64,000 bases of DNA from Alphaproteobacteria bacterium (lineage in GTDB: Bacteria > Pseudomonadota > Alphaproteobacteria > JANSWW01). The stretch covers positions 118,152 to 182,151 of the forward strand of contig JANSWW010000011.1 of NCBI GenBank assembly GCA_024743275.1, written 5' to 3'. Of the stretch, positions 45,569 through 54,974 are shown piece after piece; within the stretch, counting starts at the first letter, position 1, and every line of letters begins with the position of its first letter. The position numbers were made by a program, and so were the translations under genes. The notes beneath the pieces were generated by a model, which was given only the letters and a program-made list of their open reading frames with translations, was not told the origin of the DNA and made no database searches.

Positions 45569-46866
45569 AGACGTCGTGCCTTTCTGGAACCCCACCAATC
45601 GCCGAGCTGCCACCACCAATAGACGGCCTGGGCGACATAGGGGCCGAGTATGCCGCCGGCATAGGTGAGCCCGAACGGCTCGAACAGGGTATAGCGTTCG
45701 TCCTCGCCCGCGATGCCCGCGGCGATGGCCTCGCCGCCCGCCGTGGTCGCGCACATGCCGTGCCCGCCGAAGCCCTGGCAGTACCAGACCCCATCGCCGA
45801 AGGTGCCGATCTGCGGCATCCGATGGGTGGCGTACCCCATGGTGCCGGGCCAGGCGACGTCGGCCGCGACCTTGCCGGCGAGCTGTGGGTAGACGGTCAG
45901 GATGTCCCCCAGCATGTCCTGGGCGAGATTGCGCGGGTCGAGATTGCTCGAAACCCGACCGCCCCACAGGATCCGGCCGTCGGGCAGCGGGCGGTAATAG
46001 TCGCCGGCCGCCCGGTCGTCGGCGATGGCGTAGGGCGCGCGGATCGCCGTTTCCAGAATGTCCGGCTCGAGCGGTTGGGTCAGCAGCACGAAGGTTCCGA
46101 CCGGCAGGGTCGCCGCGCGAAGCCGGTCTTCGAGATGGCCGATATAGCCGGAGCAGCAGAACACCACCTGATTGGCGGTGATGGTGCCGCCATGGGTGAC
46201 GACGTGCTTCGGTGACTTGTCGAGGCGCAGACTGTGGGCCTCGGTATGTTCGTAGATCCGTCCGCCGCGCTGTTCGACCGCCGCCGCGATGCCGCGGGTG
46301 AAGTTCAAAGAGTGGAAATGGAAGCCCGAGGGATTAAAAACACCGCCATGATAGCGGTCCGTGACGTAGAGGTCGCGGACCTTCTCCTCGGACCAGAGCT
46401 CGCGTTTCTCGCCGAAAACCCGCTCCATCATCTCGACATTGGCCTTGGCGCTCTCGGTGGTGTCGCCCCAGAGGGTGCCGAGCTTGCCCTCCACGATCGG
46501 GCCGCAGTCGATGCCGTAGCGCTCGATTCTCCGACGGATGAGCGTGAGGGCGTTGACGGTCAGGTCGTTGAGCGCCCTCGCCTGGGTCTCGCCCACGGCC
46601 TCGACCATCCGGCCGGCGCCCGCCGCATAGCCGGAGGAGACGAAGCCGCCATTGCGGCCGGACGCGCCCCAGCCGACCTGACGGGCCTCGATCACGGTGA
46701 CCTGCTTGCCCCGTTCCGCCAGGCCAAGCGCGGTCGCGAGTCCGGCCATGCCGCCGCCGATCACGAGGATGTCCGTGTCGATGTCACCGTCGAGGGCGGG
46801 GCGTTCGACAGCGTCGGACAGCGTGCGGGAATAGAAGCTGTCGGGATAGGCGGACGGACTGTGCAC
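45565..46866 (-). CDS. FAD-dependent amine/amino acid oxidoreductase (PuuB/DadA-like)
   Basis: 433 residues. N-terminal dinucleotide motif LVIGGGMAGLATALGLAERG and the ARQVGWGASGRNGGF segment common in gamma-glutamylputrescine oxidase and related DAO-fold enzymes. C-terminal MCATTAGGEAIA. It oxidises a primary or secondary amine; the exact substrate is unknown. Overlap with the GNAT gene suggests joint polyamine or amino acid metabolism. Confidence 0.88.
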   Translation of the reverse strand: MHSPSAYPDSFYSRTLSDAVERPALDGDIDTDILVIGGGMAGLATALGLAERGKQVTVIEARQVGWGASGRNGGFVSSGYAAGAGRMVEAVGETQARALNDLTVNALTLIRRRIERYGIDCGPIVEGKLGTLWGDTTESAKANVEMMERVFGEKRELWSEEKVRDLYVTDRYHGGVFNPSGFHFHSLNFTRGIAAAVEQRGGRIYEHTEAHSLRLDKSPKHVVTHGGTITANQVVFCCSGYIGHLEDRLRAATLPVGTFVLLTQPLEPDILETAIRAPYAIADDRAAGDYYRPLPDGRILWGGRVSSNLDPRNLAQDMLGDILTVYPQLAGKVAADVAWPGTMGYATHRMPQIGTFGDGVWYCQGFGGHGMCATTAGGEAIAAGIAGEDERYTLFEPFGLTYAGGILGPYVAQAVYWWWQLGDWWGSRKARRL

Positions 46867-46932
46867 GGTGGTTGGCTTTCTTTGGGGGCTTTCCTGGGGG
46901 GCTGGAGGATGGCTTTCGGTTGAGGACCGCGA

Positions 46933-47553
46933 TCAGGGCGCGGTCTTTTGAACGTAGAGTTGATAGAGCGGCAGGCTCAAGATCCGGATCTTCTCGTCGA
47001 AAATGTTGGTGAAGGCGTCGACCGCCAGCTTGGGCCGCCTTGTCGGACTGTCGACGACCACGTTTTCCGGCGGCTTCCAGAGATAGTCGTCGAAGGCGAT
47101 CACGCCGCCGGGGGCCGTGAGTTCGAAGGCCAGCACCGCATCGGTCAGCACGTCCGGCGCCTGGTGGGAACCGTCGACATAGACGAACTGGAAATCCCGG
47201 ACCCCGCTGGCGAGCAGCCGTCCCATCCGCTCGACCGACCGGCCCTTGTGCTTCACGAGGGTCACCTGATTGCCCGCTTTCTGGACGGCCTGGCCGGTAT
47301 TGTGGTCAAAGCGGCGCTCGACCGCCGCCATGTCGGTCTCGGTCGAAAGATGCTCCTCGCCGCCTTCCCAACTGTCGATACAGTGGAGCTCGACCGGCCC
47401 CCGCGCGCCCAGCGTTTCGATGAGGAAGCAGGCGCTCGCCCCCTCGAAGGAGCCGATCTCCAGGACCTTGCCGGCCTGGAAGGAGGTGAAAAGCTGCTCC
47501 CACACCGGCCTTGTGGTGCTGTCGAACCAATCATTGGTGAATTGATAGGGCAT
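46933..47553 (-). CDS. Class I SAM-dependent methyltransferase
   Basis: 206 residues. SAM-binding motif VLEIGSFEGASA, acidic IDSW after strand 2 and FQFVYVDGSHQAPDVL, as in Methyltransf_24 proteins. The substrate is not visible; relatives modify sugars, peptides or small molecules. Starts at ATG 47553, divergent from anmK. Confidence 0.87.
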   Translation of the reverse strand: MPYQFTNDWFDSTTRPVWEQLFTSFQAGKVLEIGSFEGASACFLIETLGARGPVELHCIDSWEGGEEHLSTETDMAAVERRFDHNTGQAVQKAGNQVTLVKHKGRSVERMGRLLASGVRDFQFVYVDGSHQAPDVLTDAVLAFELTAPGGVIAFDDYLWKPPENVVVDSPTRRPKLAVDAFTNIFDEKIRILSLPLYQLYVQKTAP

Positions 47554-47666
47554 GCGGGCCTCTGGGATCGGGGCGGGGGCGGCGGGTCGCTGGACACCCG
47601 ATGGACGCCGGCCCGCCGGATATGCGAAAAGGGATTCGACATCTATTTCGCACCCGTGGGGCCCTG

Positions 47667-48761
47667 ATGGAAAGAACCTATCGCGCGCTCGGTATGATGA
47701 GCGGCACCTCGATGGACGGAATCGACGCGGCGGTCATCGAGACGGACGGCGACCGGGAGGTCCGCTGCCTCGGCGGTCTCACCACGCCGTTCGACCCGGA
47801 ATTCCGCAAGATTCTGTTCGCGATGCAGGGCAGGAAGACACCGATGGCGGAAGTCGAGACGGCCCTTACCCTGGGCCATGCGGAGGCCGTTGAGAAACTG
47901 CTCGAGAAGCTGGCGATGACGCCCGAGCAGATCGACGTCATCGGGTTCCACGGCCAGACGACCTTTCATGCCCCGAACGATCGCGTGACGGTCCAGATGG
48001 GCGACGGGCCCCTGTTGGCCGGGAAGACCGGGATCCCGGTCGTCCACGACTTCCGGCGCGCGGATGTCGAGGCGGGGGGCGAGGGCGCGCCCTTCGCGCC
48101 GGTCTACCACGCCGCCCGGGCCGCGGGCCTGGAGAAGCCCCTGCTGGTCGTCAATCTCGGCGGGGTCGGCAATCTCACCTATATCGGCCGCGACGGCGAT
48201 CTGATGGCGTTCGACACCGGCCCTGCCAACGCGCCGATCGACGACTGGGTCGCGCGGCACGGCGCGGGCGACCAGGACACCGACGGGGCCTTGGCGCTGG
48301 CGGGTAAGGCGGAGCGGGGGCGGATCACCCATAGCCTGCGCAATTCCTTCTTCCGCAAGCCGCCGCCAAAGTCGCTCGACCGGTCCGAGTTCGCTTGGGA
48401 ACTGGTCAAGGGACTGAGCCTGGAGGACGGCTGCGCGACGCTGGCCCGATTCGCCGCCGAGACGGTGGTTCAGGGACGCGCCTTCCTGCCGGAGAAGCCG
48501 AAGCGGGTTCTGGTGTCCGGCGGCGGCCGGCACAACAAGGCGATCATGGCGTGCCTTGCGGAACGGATGCAGGTGCCGGTCGAGCCCTGCGAGGCGGCGG
48601 GTTGGGACGGCGGTCTGCTGGAGGCGGAAGCCTTCGCCTATATGGCGGTCCGGCATCTTTTGGGCGAACCGATCAGTTTCCCGACGACCACCGGGGTCCG
48701 CGCGCCGATGGTCGGCGGCAAGCTCGCGCTGCCGTCCGGTCGGCAAGCTCCCGCGGCGTAG
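47667..48761 (+). CDS. anmK: Anhydro-N-acetylmuramic acid kinase AnmK
   Basis: 364 residues. Signature GMMSGTSMDGIDAA, GFHGQT and the ATP-site VSGGGRHN. It converts 1,6-anhydroMurNAc to MurNAc-6-phosphate in cell-wall recycling. The ATG at 47667 is preferred because the family begins just before this motif; 22 upstream codons are open. The gene stands alone here and is convergent with the M48 protease gene. Confidence 0.96.
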   Translation: MERTYRALGMMSGTSMDGIDAAVIETDGDREVRCLGGLTTPFDPEFRKILFAMQGRKTPMAEVETALTLGHAEAVEKLLEKLAMTPEQIDVIGFHGQTTFHAPNDRVTVQMGDGPLLAGKTGIPVVHDFRRADVEAGGEGAPFAPVYHAARAAGLEKPLLVVNLGGVGNLTYIGRDGDLMAFDTGPANAPIDDWVARHGAGDQDTDGALALAGKAERGRITHSLRNSFFRKPPPKSLDRSEFAWELVKGLSLEDGCATLARFAAETVVQGRAFLPEKPKRVLVSGGGRHNKAIMACLAERMQVPVEPCEAAGWDGGLLEAEAFAYMAVRHLLGEPISFPTTTGVRAPMVGGKLALPSGRQAPAA

Positions 48762-48778
48762 GCCGCTTTGGCACAATC

Positions 48779-49810
48779 TCAGTCGGCGGCCAGGTCCTGG
48801 ATCATGTCCAGTCTTTCCTGGCTCACCGGATGGCTCCGCATCAGGCTGGGCCTGTCGCTGCCGGTTTCCCGTTCGAGCCGCACCAGCAGCCTGCCGAAGG
48901 CGGTTGGATCGTAGCCGGTCCGCCGCAACAGCCGAACCGCATAGGCATCCGCCTCGCGTTCCATGTCGCGGCTATAGGCGCTGGTGACGACGCCGGCGCC
49001 GAGGCTGGCGAGGCCGCCCAGGCCGCCATCGCCCCCGATCAACAGATACAATGCCGCCGACAGGGCCGCGGCGCGATAGAGCTTCTCCACCCCGTGGCGA
49101 TAATGGAGATGACCCAACTCGTGGGCCAGGACGCCGACAATCTCGTCCCGGGATCGGGCCCGGGCGATCATCTGGTCGGTAAGCAGCACATATCCCCCGG
49201 GAACGGCCAGCGCGTTGGCCCCGATCCGGCCGCCGTCGACGATCTGGAATCGAACGGCGTTCGGTGCGAAACCGGCGGTCCTGGCAAGGGTGCTGAAGTC
49301 GCTTTGCAGGGATCGCCGCAGGGCCGGGTCCGTCCGCGAAGGGCCGGTCATGGTCTGGAGCGTCCCGATCGACGAGCGGCCGATGGCGCTGTCGACCTGA
49401 GGGGGCGTCCAGTCGGCGGCGACGCCGGCCAACACCGGGATCAGGGCGTTGAAGATCAGGACGAGGGCGAGACCGGCGGCGCCGGCCACCAGAAAGGCTG
49501 CCCGCCAGTGATGTTCGGCCTGCTGACGCAACGCGCCGAACCAGCTTTGGCTGACCCGTGGCACCAGAAGGTCGATCCCGTCGTCGTCCGTTGTCTGGCC
49601 GCCCCGACCGTCTGGAAAGTGGATGCTCCGCTCCACACCTTCCAGCCGCTCTGAGATCCTGAGCTTGTGCCAGGGGGCCGCGATCGTGAAGCCGTCGATG
49701 CCGGTGGCCCGCAGGCCCTCCGCCGTGGTCTCGAGCACGGCGTCGCTGACATCGAGGGAGTCCGGGGGTGTCAGGACGCCGACCACGCGATGGGGGGCGG
49801 CGGTGCTCAT
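48779..49810 (-). CDS. Membrane-anchored M48 metalloprotease
   Basis: 343 residues. A cytoplasmic-looking N-terminal domain (about 90 residues) precedes one membrane helix (AAFLVAGAAGLALVLIF), then the zinc site LAHELGHLHYRHG and third ligand Glu in READAYA. Start ATG 49810 overlaps the DUF898 stop by four bases (ATGA), so the pair is coupled. It probably degrades or processes membrane or periplasmic proteins; the target is unknown. Confidence 0.88.
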   Translation of the reverse strand: MSTAAPHRVVGVLTPPDSLDVSDAVLETTAEGLRATGIDGFTIAAPWHKLRISERLEGVERSIHFPDGRGGQTTDDDGIDLLVPRVSQSWFGALRQQAEHHWRAAFLVAGAAGLALVLIFNALIPVLAGVAADWTPPQVDSAIGRSSIGTLQTMTGPSRTDPALRRSLQSDFSTLARTAGFAPNAVRFQIVDGGRIGANALAVPGGYVLLTDQMIARARSRDEIVGVLAHELGHLHYRHGVEKLYRAAALSAALYLLIGGDGGLGGLASLGAGVVTSAYSRDMEREADAYAVRLLRRTGYDPTAFGRLLVRLERETGSDRPSLMRSHPVSQERLDMIQDLAAD

Positions 49811-50952
49811 ATGTCGACCCCCGTCCCGAAATAGTTGCCGCCCACGTCGCCGAGCGCGTTGTCGTCCCGGGTCATCATCCGGTCGAGGCCCTCGACCGGC
49901 TCCATCAGGGTGATCCCCATGGTGGTCACGAGATAGCGGTGTTTCCGCAGGAGGGCGACGGGTCGGAAAAAGCCGAGGGTGAGAAGGGTGGCCGCCAGAT
50001 TGGTCAGCGTGATCCAACCGAGCTTCAGCGGGTCGATATCGCTATGGAGTTTGTGCACCCCGTCGAACGAGGTATGGGCGAAGAGGATGTTGCGGGTGTA
50101 CGCGCGATAGACCGCGTTGATCGAGAGATAGGAGAATAGCGGCAGCAGGCTGGCGAGGCCGAGCAGGACGAGGGTGGCCGCCGACTTCTCCGTCGTCGGA
50201 TCGCCGAATTGGGTGTTGATGAAGTGGCCGACGAACAGGGCCGGGGCGAGCACGAAGACGACGCCGACGACCAGCGCCTTGATCGTGCTGCCGAAATAGG
50301 AGAAGCCGCTTGGATCGGTCTCGAAGGACCGGCCGCCGGCCTTCAGATTGTTGATCAGAAAGGCGTGCTGCCGTTTGCGGATATAAGGATAGATCAGCCC
50401 CAGGGTGAAGGGCAGCGCCAGGTAGAGCAGCACGAACCAGGGCATGGCCCCCAACATCCCACCGGTGAAGTCGAAGTGCACTCCGCGCCACGTGGTGTTG
50501 CGGGCCCGGAATTTGGCGGACTGACTCACCAGCCACGGGATGCCGACGAGCATCGCCAGGGCGAACAGCAGCAGGGCGTCGAGCTCGCTCACCACCGTGG
50601 GCAGAAAGGCCCCGGTGGCCAGGGTGCCGAGCAGGATCAATCGGCCCTTCAGAATGGCGCGGGGGTCGGCCTCGAAGGTGAAGCCGGTGCCGATCAGCCT
50701 GGTGTGGCCAAAAAGATAGCGTTTCGTGCGTACCGTCGCCCAGGGGCCGTACAGCCCGAGCGTGACGATGGTGAGGGCGGTGTTGACCAGCCAGATCCGG
50801 TAGAAGCTCGAAAGATCGCCGGTGAAGGCCAAATCATGCCGGACCTGCGTCTTCAGCCCCGGCTTCTTCAGCCCCGGCGTCTTCAGCTCGGGAGCAGAGG
50901 CGAGGGCCGCCGGATCCCACGGGCCAGGGGTATTCTGCCGGCGCTCTGGCAT
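49807..50952 (-). CDS. YjgN family membrane protein (DUF898)
   Basis: 381 residues. Several hydrophobic helices and DUF898 markers (YRIWLVNTALTIVTLGLYGPW, ARNTTWRGVHF). Function unknown. It pairs with the M48 protease gene by overlapping stop/start; this pairing recurs in proteobacteria, suggesting that the two act together. The short N-terminal repeat (KTPGLKKPGLKT) is soluble. Confidence 0.87.
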   Translation of the reverse strand: MPERRQNTPGPWDPAALASAPELKTPGLKKPGLKTQVRHDLAFTGDLSSFYRIWLVNTALTIVTLGLYGPWATVRTKRYLFGHTRLIGTGFTFEADPRAILKGRLILLGTLATGAFLPTVVSELDALLLFALAMLVGIPWLVSQSAKFRARNTTWRGVHFDFTGGMLGAMPWFVLLYLALPFTLGLIYPYIRKRQHAFLINNLKAGGRSFETDPSGFSYFGSTIKALVVGVVFVLAPALFVGHFINTQFGDPTTEKSAATLVLLGLASLLPLFSYLSINAVYRAYTRNILFAHTSFDGVHKLHSDIDPLKLGWITLTNLAATLLTLGFFRPVALLRKHRYLVTTMGITLMEPVEGLDRMMTRDDNALGDVGGNYFGTGVDI

Positions 50953-51055
50953 GGTCGTCCTTTCGCGGCGGTTCCGGCGTCTTCTCAGGCGTCTTCATGG
51001 GCGGCAATCCAAGGGCCGGTCGCCGCCCTTCTCAAACGGGCCTTCTCACGCTGGC

Positions 51056-51706
51056 TTAGGCGGCCTTCTTCTGCATATAGGTCTGCAGATAGTCGTCCAC
51101 ATGGCCATTGAGCTGGTCCATCTGGTCCTTGAAGAAGTGGTCGGCGCCCTCGACCAGGCGGTAATCGATCTCGATGCCGCGCTGGGCCTGCAATTTGTCG
51201 ATCAGCTTGCGCACGCTGTCCGGCGGCACCAGGTCGTCCTTGGTGCCCTGCACCACCAGACCCGAGGACGGGCAGGGGGCGAGGAAGGAGAAATCGAACA
51301 TGTTGGCCGGCGGCGCGATCGACACGAAGGAGGTGATTTCCGGCCGGCGCATCAGCAGCTGCATGCCGATCCAGGCGCCGAAGGAAAAGCCGGCGATCCA
51401 GCATTCCCGGGCATTCTGATTGTAGTTCTGAAGCCAGTCGAGTGCGGAGGCGGCGTCGGACAATTCGCCCTCGCCACGGTCATAGACGCCCTGGGAGCGT
51501 CCCACACCGCGGAAATTGAAACGAAGGGTCGAAAAGCCCCGCTCTACAAAGGTGTTGTAAAGATTGTAGACGACCTTGTTGTTCATCGTCCCACCATGCT
51601 GTGGGTGGGGATGCAGCATCAGGGCGATCGGTGCGTCGTCGTCCTTGTTGTGAATATAACGGCCTTCAAGACGCCCTTCCGGGCCGGGAATGGTAACTTC
51701 GGGCAT
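51056..51706 (-). CDS. Alpha/beta hydrolase (dienelactone hydrolase-like)
   Basis: 216 residues. Nucleophile Ser in GFSFGAW, catalytic Asp near GTKDDLVPP and His in EGADHFF. Opening MPEVTIPGPEGRLEG. Found next to cysE/iscR genes in several alphaproteobacteria, so a link to sulfur or Fe-S metabolism is possible but unproven. ATG 51706 chosen; 46 upstream codons are open but lack plausible content. Confidence 0.85.
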   Translation of the reverse strand: MPEVTIPGPEGRLEGRYIHNKDDDAPIALMLHPHPQHGGTMNNKVVYNLYNTFVERGFSTLRFNFRGVGRSQGVYDRGEGELSDAASALDWLQNYNQNARECWIAGFSFGAWIGMQLLMRRPEITSFVSIAPPANMFDFSFLAPCPSSGLVVQGTKDDLVPPDSVRKLIDKLQAQRGIEIDYRLVEGADHFFKDQMDQLNGHVDDYLQTYMQKKAA

Positions 51707-52025
51707 GGTTCGCGTGATGCTCCTCGATCCACAACACGGGCAGCGGGGAATAGCGCTATTGGACCCGCATCCGCAAGTGTCGATTGGTTCTGGGCCGAAT
51801 TGGGAAAAACTGTTTCCTGTTTCGGGGCGATCGATAATCCCCATTATCTAGGGAGGCGGAGTTGCTGACACCAGCGCCGCGCTATATCTTTGTGATGAAA
51901 ATCGAAGGTTTGATTGCAAGGCAGTAGACCGCGACCGGAGACCGGTGGGCTTCGTCTCCGACAGAAATACCGACGTCAACCACACACCCGGTCCCCAAAA
52001 GAGCCACTTCGAGGAGCTTGGCCTC
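51707..52025. other. 319-base region without a gene before cysE
   Basis: Lies between the hydrolase gene (reverse) and cysE (forward), so it should hold the divergent promoters. I see no riboswitch, clear operator or terminator. The frame of cysE is open upstream to 51945 but that stretch reads like noncoding sequence. Confidence 0.5.
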
Positions 52026-52751
52026 ATGTTCAAACGCCTGCGCGAGGACATCGACACGATCTTGTCCCACGATCCGGCCGCCCGGTCCCGGTTGGAGGTG
52101 GTTTTGTGCTATCCGGGGCTCCAGGCGATCCTGATGCACCGGATGGCGGCTGCGGCATGGCGTCGCAATTGGAAGCTGCTGGCGCGCTTCCTGTCCCACT
52201 TCGCGCGGGTCACCACCGGGATCGAGATCCATCCAGGCGCGACCATCGGCAACCGTGTCTTCATCGACCACGGCATGGGGGTGGTGATTGGCGAAACGGC
52301 GGAGGTCGGTGACGATGTCACCCTGTATCAGGGGGTTACCCTGGGGGGCACGTCGCTCAATCCCGGTAAGCGTCATCCGACGGTCGAAGCCGGCGTCATC
52401 GTCGGCTCGGGCGCACAAATCCTCGGGCCGCTGACGGTCGGTCGGGGCGCGCGGGTGGGTGCGAACGCGGTCGTTCTGAAAGATGTTCCAGCCGGCGTGA
52501 CCATGGTCGGCATCCCGGCCCGGCAGGTGCTGCCGCGCTCCACCGAAGGAACCCCGGAATTCCATGCCTACGGAACGCCGAGCCAGGATATACCCGACCC
52601 CACGGCCCGCGTGATCGACGGCCTGATGGCGGAATTGCAGGCGCTGCGTCTCAGGATCGATCAACTTGAAAACCGTGACGAAACGGGAAATTTCGAGAAA
52701 AATGAAAAAACACAGGAAATTTCTCAACGTCGGACTAGTTCTTTCGTATAA
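52026..52751 (+). CDS. cysE: Serine O-acetyltransferase CysE
   Basis: 241 residues. N-terminal helical domain ([17 protein letters not shown]) and C-terminal left-handed beta helix of hexapeptide repeats, with the active-site region [17 protein letters not shown]. It makes O-acetylserine for cysteine synthesis. The ATG at 52026 has gaggag nine bases upstream. It is directly upstream of iscR, linking cysteine supply to Fe-S assembly. The C-terminal 30 residues after the hexapeptide domain are long and charged. Confidence 0.93.
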   Translation: MFKRLREDIDTILSHDPAARSRLEVVLCYPGLQAILMHRMAAAAWRRNWKLLARFLSHFARVTTGIEIHPGATIGNRVFIDHGMGVVIGETAEVGDDVTLYQGVTLGGTSLNPGKRHPTVEAGVIVGSGAQILGPLTVGRGARVGANAVVLKDVPAGVTMVGIPARQVLPRSTEGTPEFHAYGTPSQDIPDPTARVIDGLMAELQALRLRIDQLENRDETGNFEKNEKTQEISQRRTSSFV

Positions 52752-52767
52752 TGGAAATTCAATTCGA

Positions 52768-52784
52768 GAGTGGGTTAACCACTC
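52768..52784. promoter_or_regulatory. Inverted repeat and -10 box before iscR
   Basis: A perfect TATAAT (52747-52752) overlaps the cysE stop, though no good -35 is seen. Downstream, GAGTGG and CCACTC form a perfect inverted repeat with a five-base gap at 52768-52784, about 50 bases before the iscR start, placing a dimer-binding site over the predicted transcript start. It may be an IscR autoregulation site (inference). Confidence 0.4.
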
Positions 52785-52835
52785 CAAAGTCACCGCCGGC
52801 AGAGCGCTGGCGCGCTGCGTAATGGAGTCTGAGAC

Positions 52836-53309
52836 GTGAAACTGAGTACCAAAGGCCGATATGCCGTGATGGCCATGGTGGATTTGGCGTTTCACAGCGA
52901 TGGACGTCCCGTCGCCCTCGCCGATATCGCCGAGCGGCAAGACATCTCGTTGTCTTATCTCGAACAGCTTTTCGCCAAGCTTCGGCGCGGCGGTCTCGTG
53001 AAGAGCGTCAGAGGCCCCGGAGGCGGGTACCTTCTGGCCCATCCGCCGACCGTGACCCGGATTTCCGACATTATCACCTCGGTCGACGAGCAGATCCGGG
53101 CGACGCGTTGCATGCCGGGCTCGCCCCAGGGATGCGCCCCGAAGGGCGGTCGTTGTATGACCCATGATCTCTGGGAGGAACTGGGCAACCAGATCCATCT
53201 CTATCTGAGTTCGGTCACGCTCGACGATGTCGTGAACCGTCGGCTTCTCGGCCGCAGCGGGGTGATCCACCAGCGGAACAGCGGTCCCGACAAGGTGGCG
53301 GCGGAGTAA
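52836..53309 (+). CDS. iscR: Rrf2-family Fe-S regulator IscR
   Basis: 157 residues. N-terminal winged helix (MKLSTKGRYAVMAMVDLA) and three cluster cysteines in RCMPGSPQGCAPKGGRC, the IscR spacing pattern with a slightly longer insert than E. coli. It senses [2Fe-2S] status and controls Fe-S assembly genes. It uses a GTG start. It is followed by a strong terminator and then the desulfurase gene. Confidence 0.93.
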   Translation: MKLSTKGRYAVMAMVDLAFHSDGRPVALADIAERQDISLSYLEQLFAKLRRGGLVKSVRGPGGGYLLAHPPTVTRISDIITSVDEQIRATRCMPGSPQGCAPKGGRCMTHDLWEELGNQIHLYLSSVTLDDVVNRRLLGRSGVIHQRNSGPDKVAAE

Positions 53310-53370
53310 GCGTCCGGCCGCGAACAATCGGCGGGATCGGCATCCGGAAAAAGCGATGGTACCGGTAAAG

Positions 53371-53404
53371 GTCCGGCACCACCTAGGCGGTGCTGGACTT
53401 TTTT
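53371..53404 (+). terminator. Rho-independent terminator after iscR
   Basis: gtccggcaccacc pairs with ggcggtgctggac over about ten inner and outer pairs with one mismatch, followed by tttttt. It lies 61 bases after the iscR stop and just before the desulfurase start, so the two genes may be separately controlled or coupled by read-through. Confidence 0.8.
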
Positions 53405-53418
53405 ACGCCTGAGCCCTT

Positions 53419-54552
53419 ATGACCCTGGCCATGACATCCGCTTATCTCGATTGGAACGCGACGACCCCGCTGCGCCCCGCGGCGCGGGAGGCCATGGTCG
53501 CGGCCATGGATCTATCGCTCGGCTCGCCGCTCAACCCGTCCTCGGTCCATGCCACCGGGCGTGAGGCGAAGAAGCGCCTGGAGCGGGCGCGCCAAACCGT
53601 TGCCGATGGCCTTGGCTGCGCCGCCGCCGACATCGTGTTCACGAGCGGAGCGACGGAGGCGAACAGCCTCGCCCTCCTGGGGCACCCCTGGAGCCGAGTC
53701 CTGGTCTCGGCGGTCGAGCATGATTCGGTTCTCGCCCAGCGGGCCGATGCGGAACTGATCCCGGTCGATGGCAACGGCGTTGTCGATCTCGGGGGCCTGG
53801 CGGCACTCTTGGTCGACGCACCGTCGCCGACCCTGGTGTCCGTGATGGCCGTCAACAATGAGACCGGCGTGGTCCAGCCCCTTGCCGATATCTCGGCCAT
53901 TGTGCGCGATGCCGGGGCTGTCCTGCATGTGGACGGCGCCCAGGCGGTTGGTAAGATGCCGTTCGATCTGGCGTCGACAGGTGCCGATTTCGCGTCCTTC
54001 TCCGCCCACAAGCTCGGAGGCCCCGCCGGGGTGGGCGCGCTCTATGCCAATCCGGCGATCCCGCTCGAGAGCCGGCTCAAGGGCGGCGGTCAGGAAAAGG
54101 GCCGGCGGGCCGGCACCGAGAATTTCATTGGGATCGCGGGTTTCGCCGCCGCTCTGGAGGACGCGCTCTCTCATCGGGACTGGCTCGTCGTCGTCCGAGG
54201 GCAGCGGGACCGGATCGAGGCCGAGGCGCGCCGGATCGGTGGCAACGGCCTCATCGTCGGCGGTGCCGGCGCCGATCGGCTGCCGACCACCACGTCGCTC
54301 GCCATTCCGGGACTGGCCGCGGAGACCCAGGTCATGCGGCTCGACCTTGAAGGCGTCCAGGTCAGCGCCGGGTCGGCCTGCTCCTCCGGCAAGGTCAAGC
54401 AATCCCATGTGCTGGCGGCCATGGGGCATCCCCATCCGGGCGACGCGATCCGGGTATCCCTTGGCTGGGAGACCACGGCGGACGATGTCCACCGGTTCCT
54501 GGCCGCCTGGTCACGCATGGCGACCGGGCGTTTCCAAGGGGGCCGCTTTTAG
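53419..54552 (+). CDS. Cysteine desulfurase (NifS/IscS-like)
   Basis: 377 residues. PLP lysine in FSAHKLGGPAG, catalytic Cys in VSAGSACSSGK, opening YLDWNATTPLRP. It takes sulfur from cysteine for Fe-S or thiol cofactors. It is shorter than E. coli IscS and resembles the paralogue that precedes iscS in alphaproteobacterial isc operons. Here a ferredoxin gene follows; no iscU, iscA or hscBA is present. ATG 53419; a second ATG at 53431 is possible. Confidence 0.92.
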   Translation: MTLAMTSAYLDWNATTPLRPAAREAMVAAMDLSLGSPLNPSSVHATGREAKKRLERARQTVADGLGCAAADIVFTSGATEANSLALLGHPWSRVLVSAVEHDSVLAQRADAELIPVDGNGVVDLGGLAALLVDAPSPTLVSVMAVNNETGVVQPLADISAIVRDAGAVLHVDGAQAVGKMPFDLASTGADFASFSAHKLGGPAGVGALYANPAIPLESRLKGGGQEKGRRAGTENFIGIAGFAAALEDALSHRDWLVVVRGQRDRIEAEARRIGGNGLIVGGAGADRLPTTTSLAIPGLAAETQVMRLDLEGVQVSAGSACSSGKVKQSHVLAAMGHPHPGDAIRVSLGWETTADDVHRFLAAWSRMATGRFQGGRF

Positions 54553-54640
54553 GGTGCGCTTTTCGCGGCCGGTCTGGTAACCCGCCGGACCGCGCCTACA
54601 TGGAACAGCAGTCAACGATTAGGTTAGAGGGCGGTTGAAG

Positions 54641-54973
54641 ATGCCGAAGATGGTTTTTGTCGAGCAGGATGGCACCCACAAGGAGGTCGACGCGCCGATC
54701 GGTCTGTCGGTCCTTGAAATCGCCCATGAGCACGACATCGATATCGAGGGGGCCTGCGAGGGCTCTCTGGCCTGCTCGACCTGCCATATCATTGTCGATC
54801 CCGCCCATATCGGTCGCCTGGAGCCGGCGTCGGAGGACGAGGAGGATATGCTCGACCTCGCCTTCGGGCTGGAGGAGACCTCCCGGCTCGGCTGCCAGAT
54901 CCGCATGTCGGAAGCCCTCGACGGCCTGGTGGTGAAACTACCCAAGACGACCCGCAATCTGCTGGTGGACTGA
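54641..54973 (+). CDS. fdx: [2Fe-2S] ferredoxin of the Isc type
   Basis: 110 residues. Adrenodoxin-type ferredoxin with cluster cysteines in GACEGSLACSTCHII and LGCQIR. It gives electrons to Fe-S cluster assembly. ATG 54641 is chosen over a TTG two codons earlier. It lies 88 bases after the desulfurase and one base before tenA. Confidence 0.94.
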   Translation: MPKMVFVEQDGTHKEVDAPIGLSVLEIAHEHDIDIEGACEGSLACSTCHIIVDPAHIGRLEPASEDEEDMLDLAFGLEETSRLGCQIRMSEALDGLVVKLPKTTRNLLVD

Positions 54974-54974
54974 G

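Noticed and set aside
51945..52025. Longer CysE starting 27 codons upstream
   Set aside because: The upstream codons have no family match and the ATG at 52026 has a good ribosome site.
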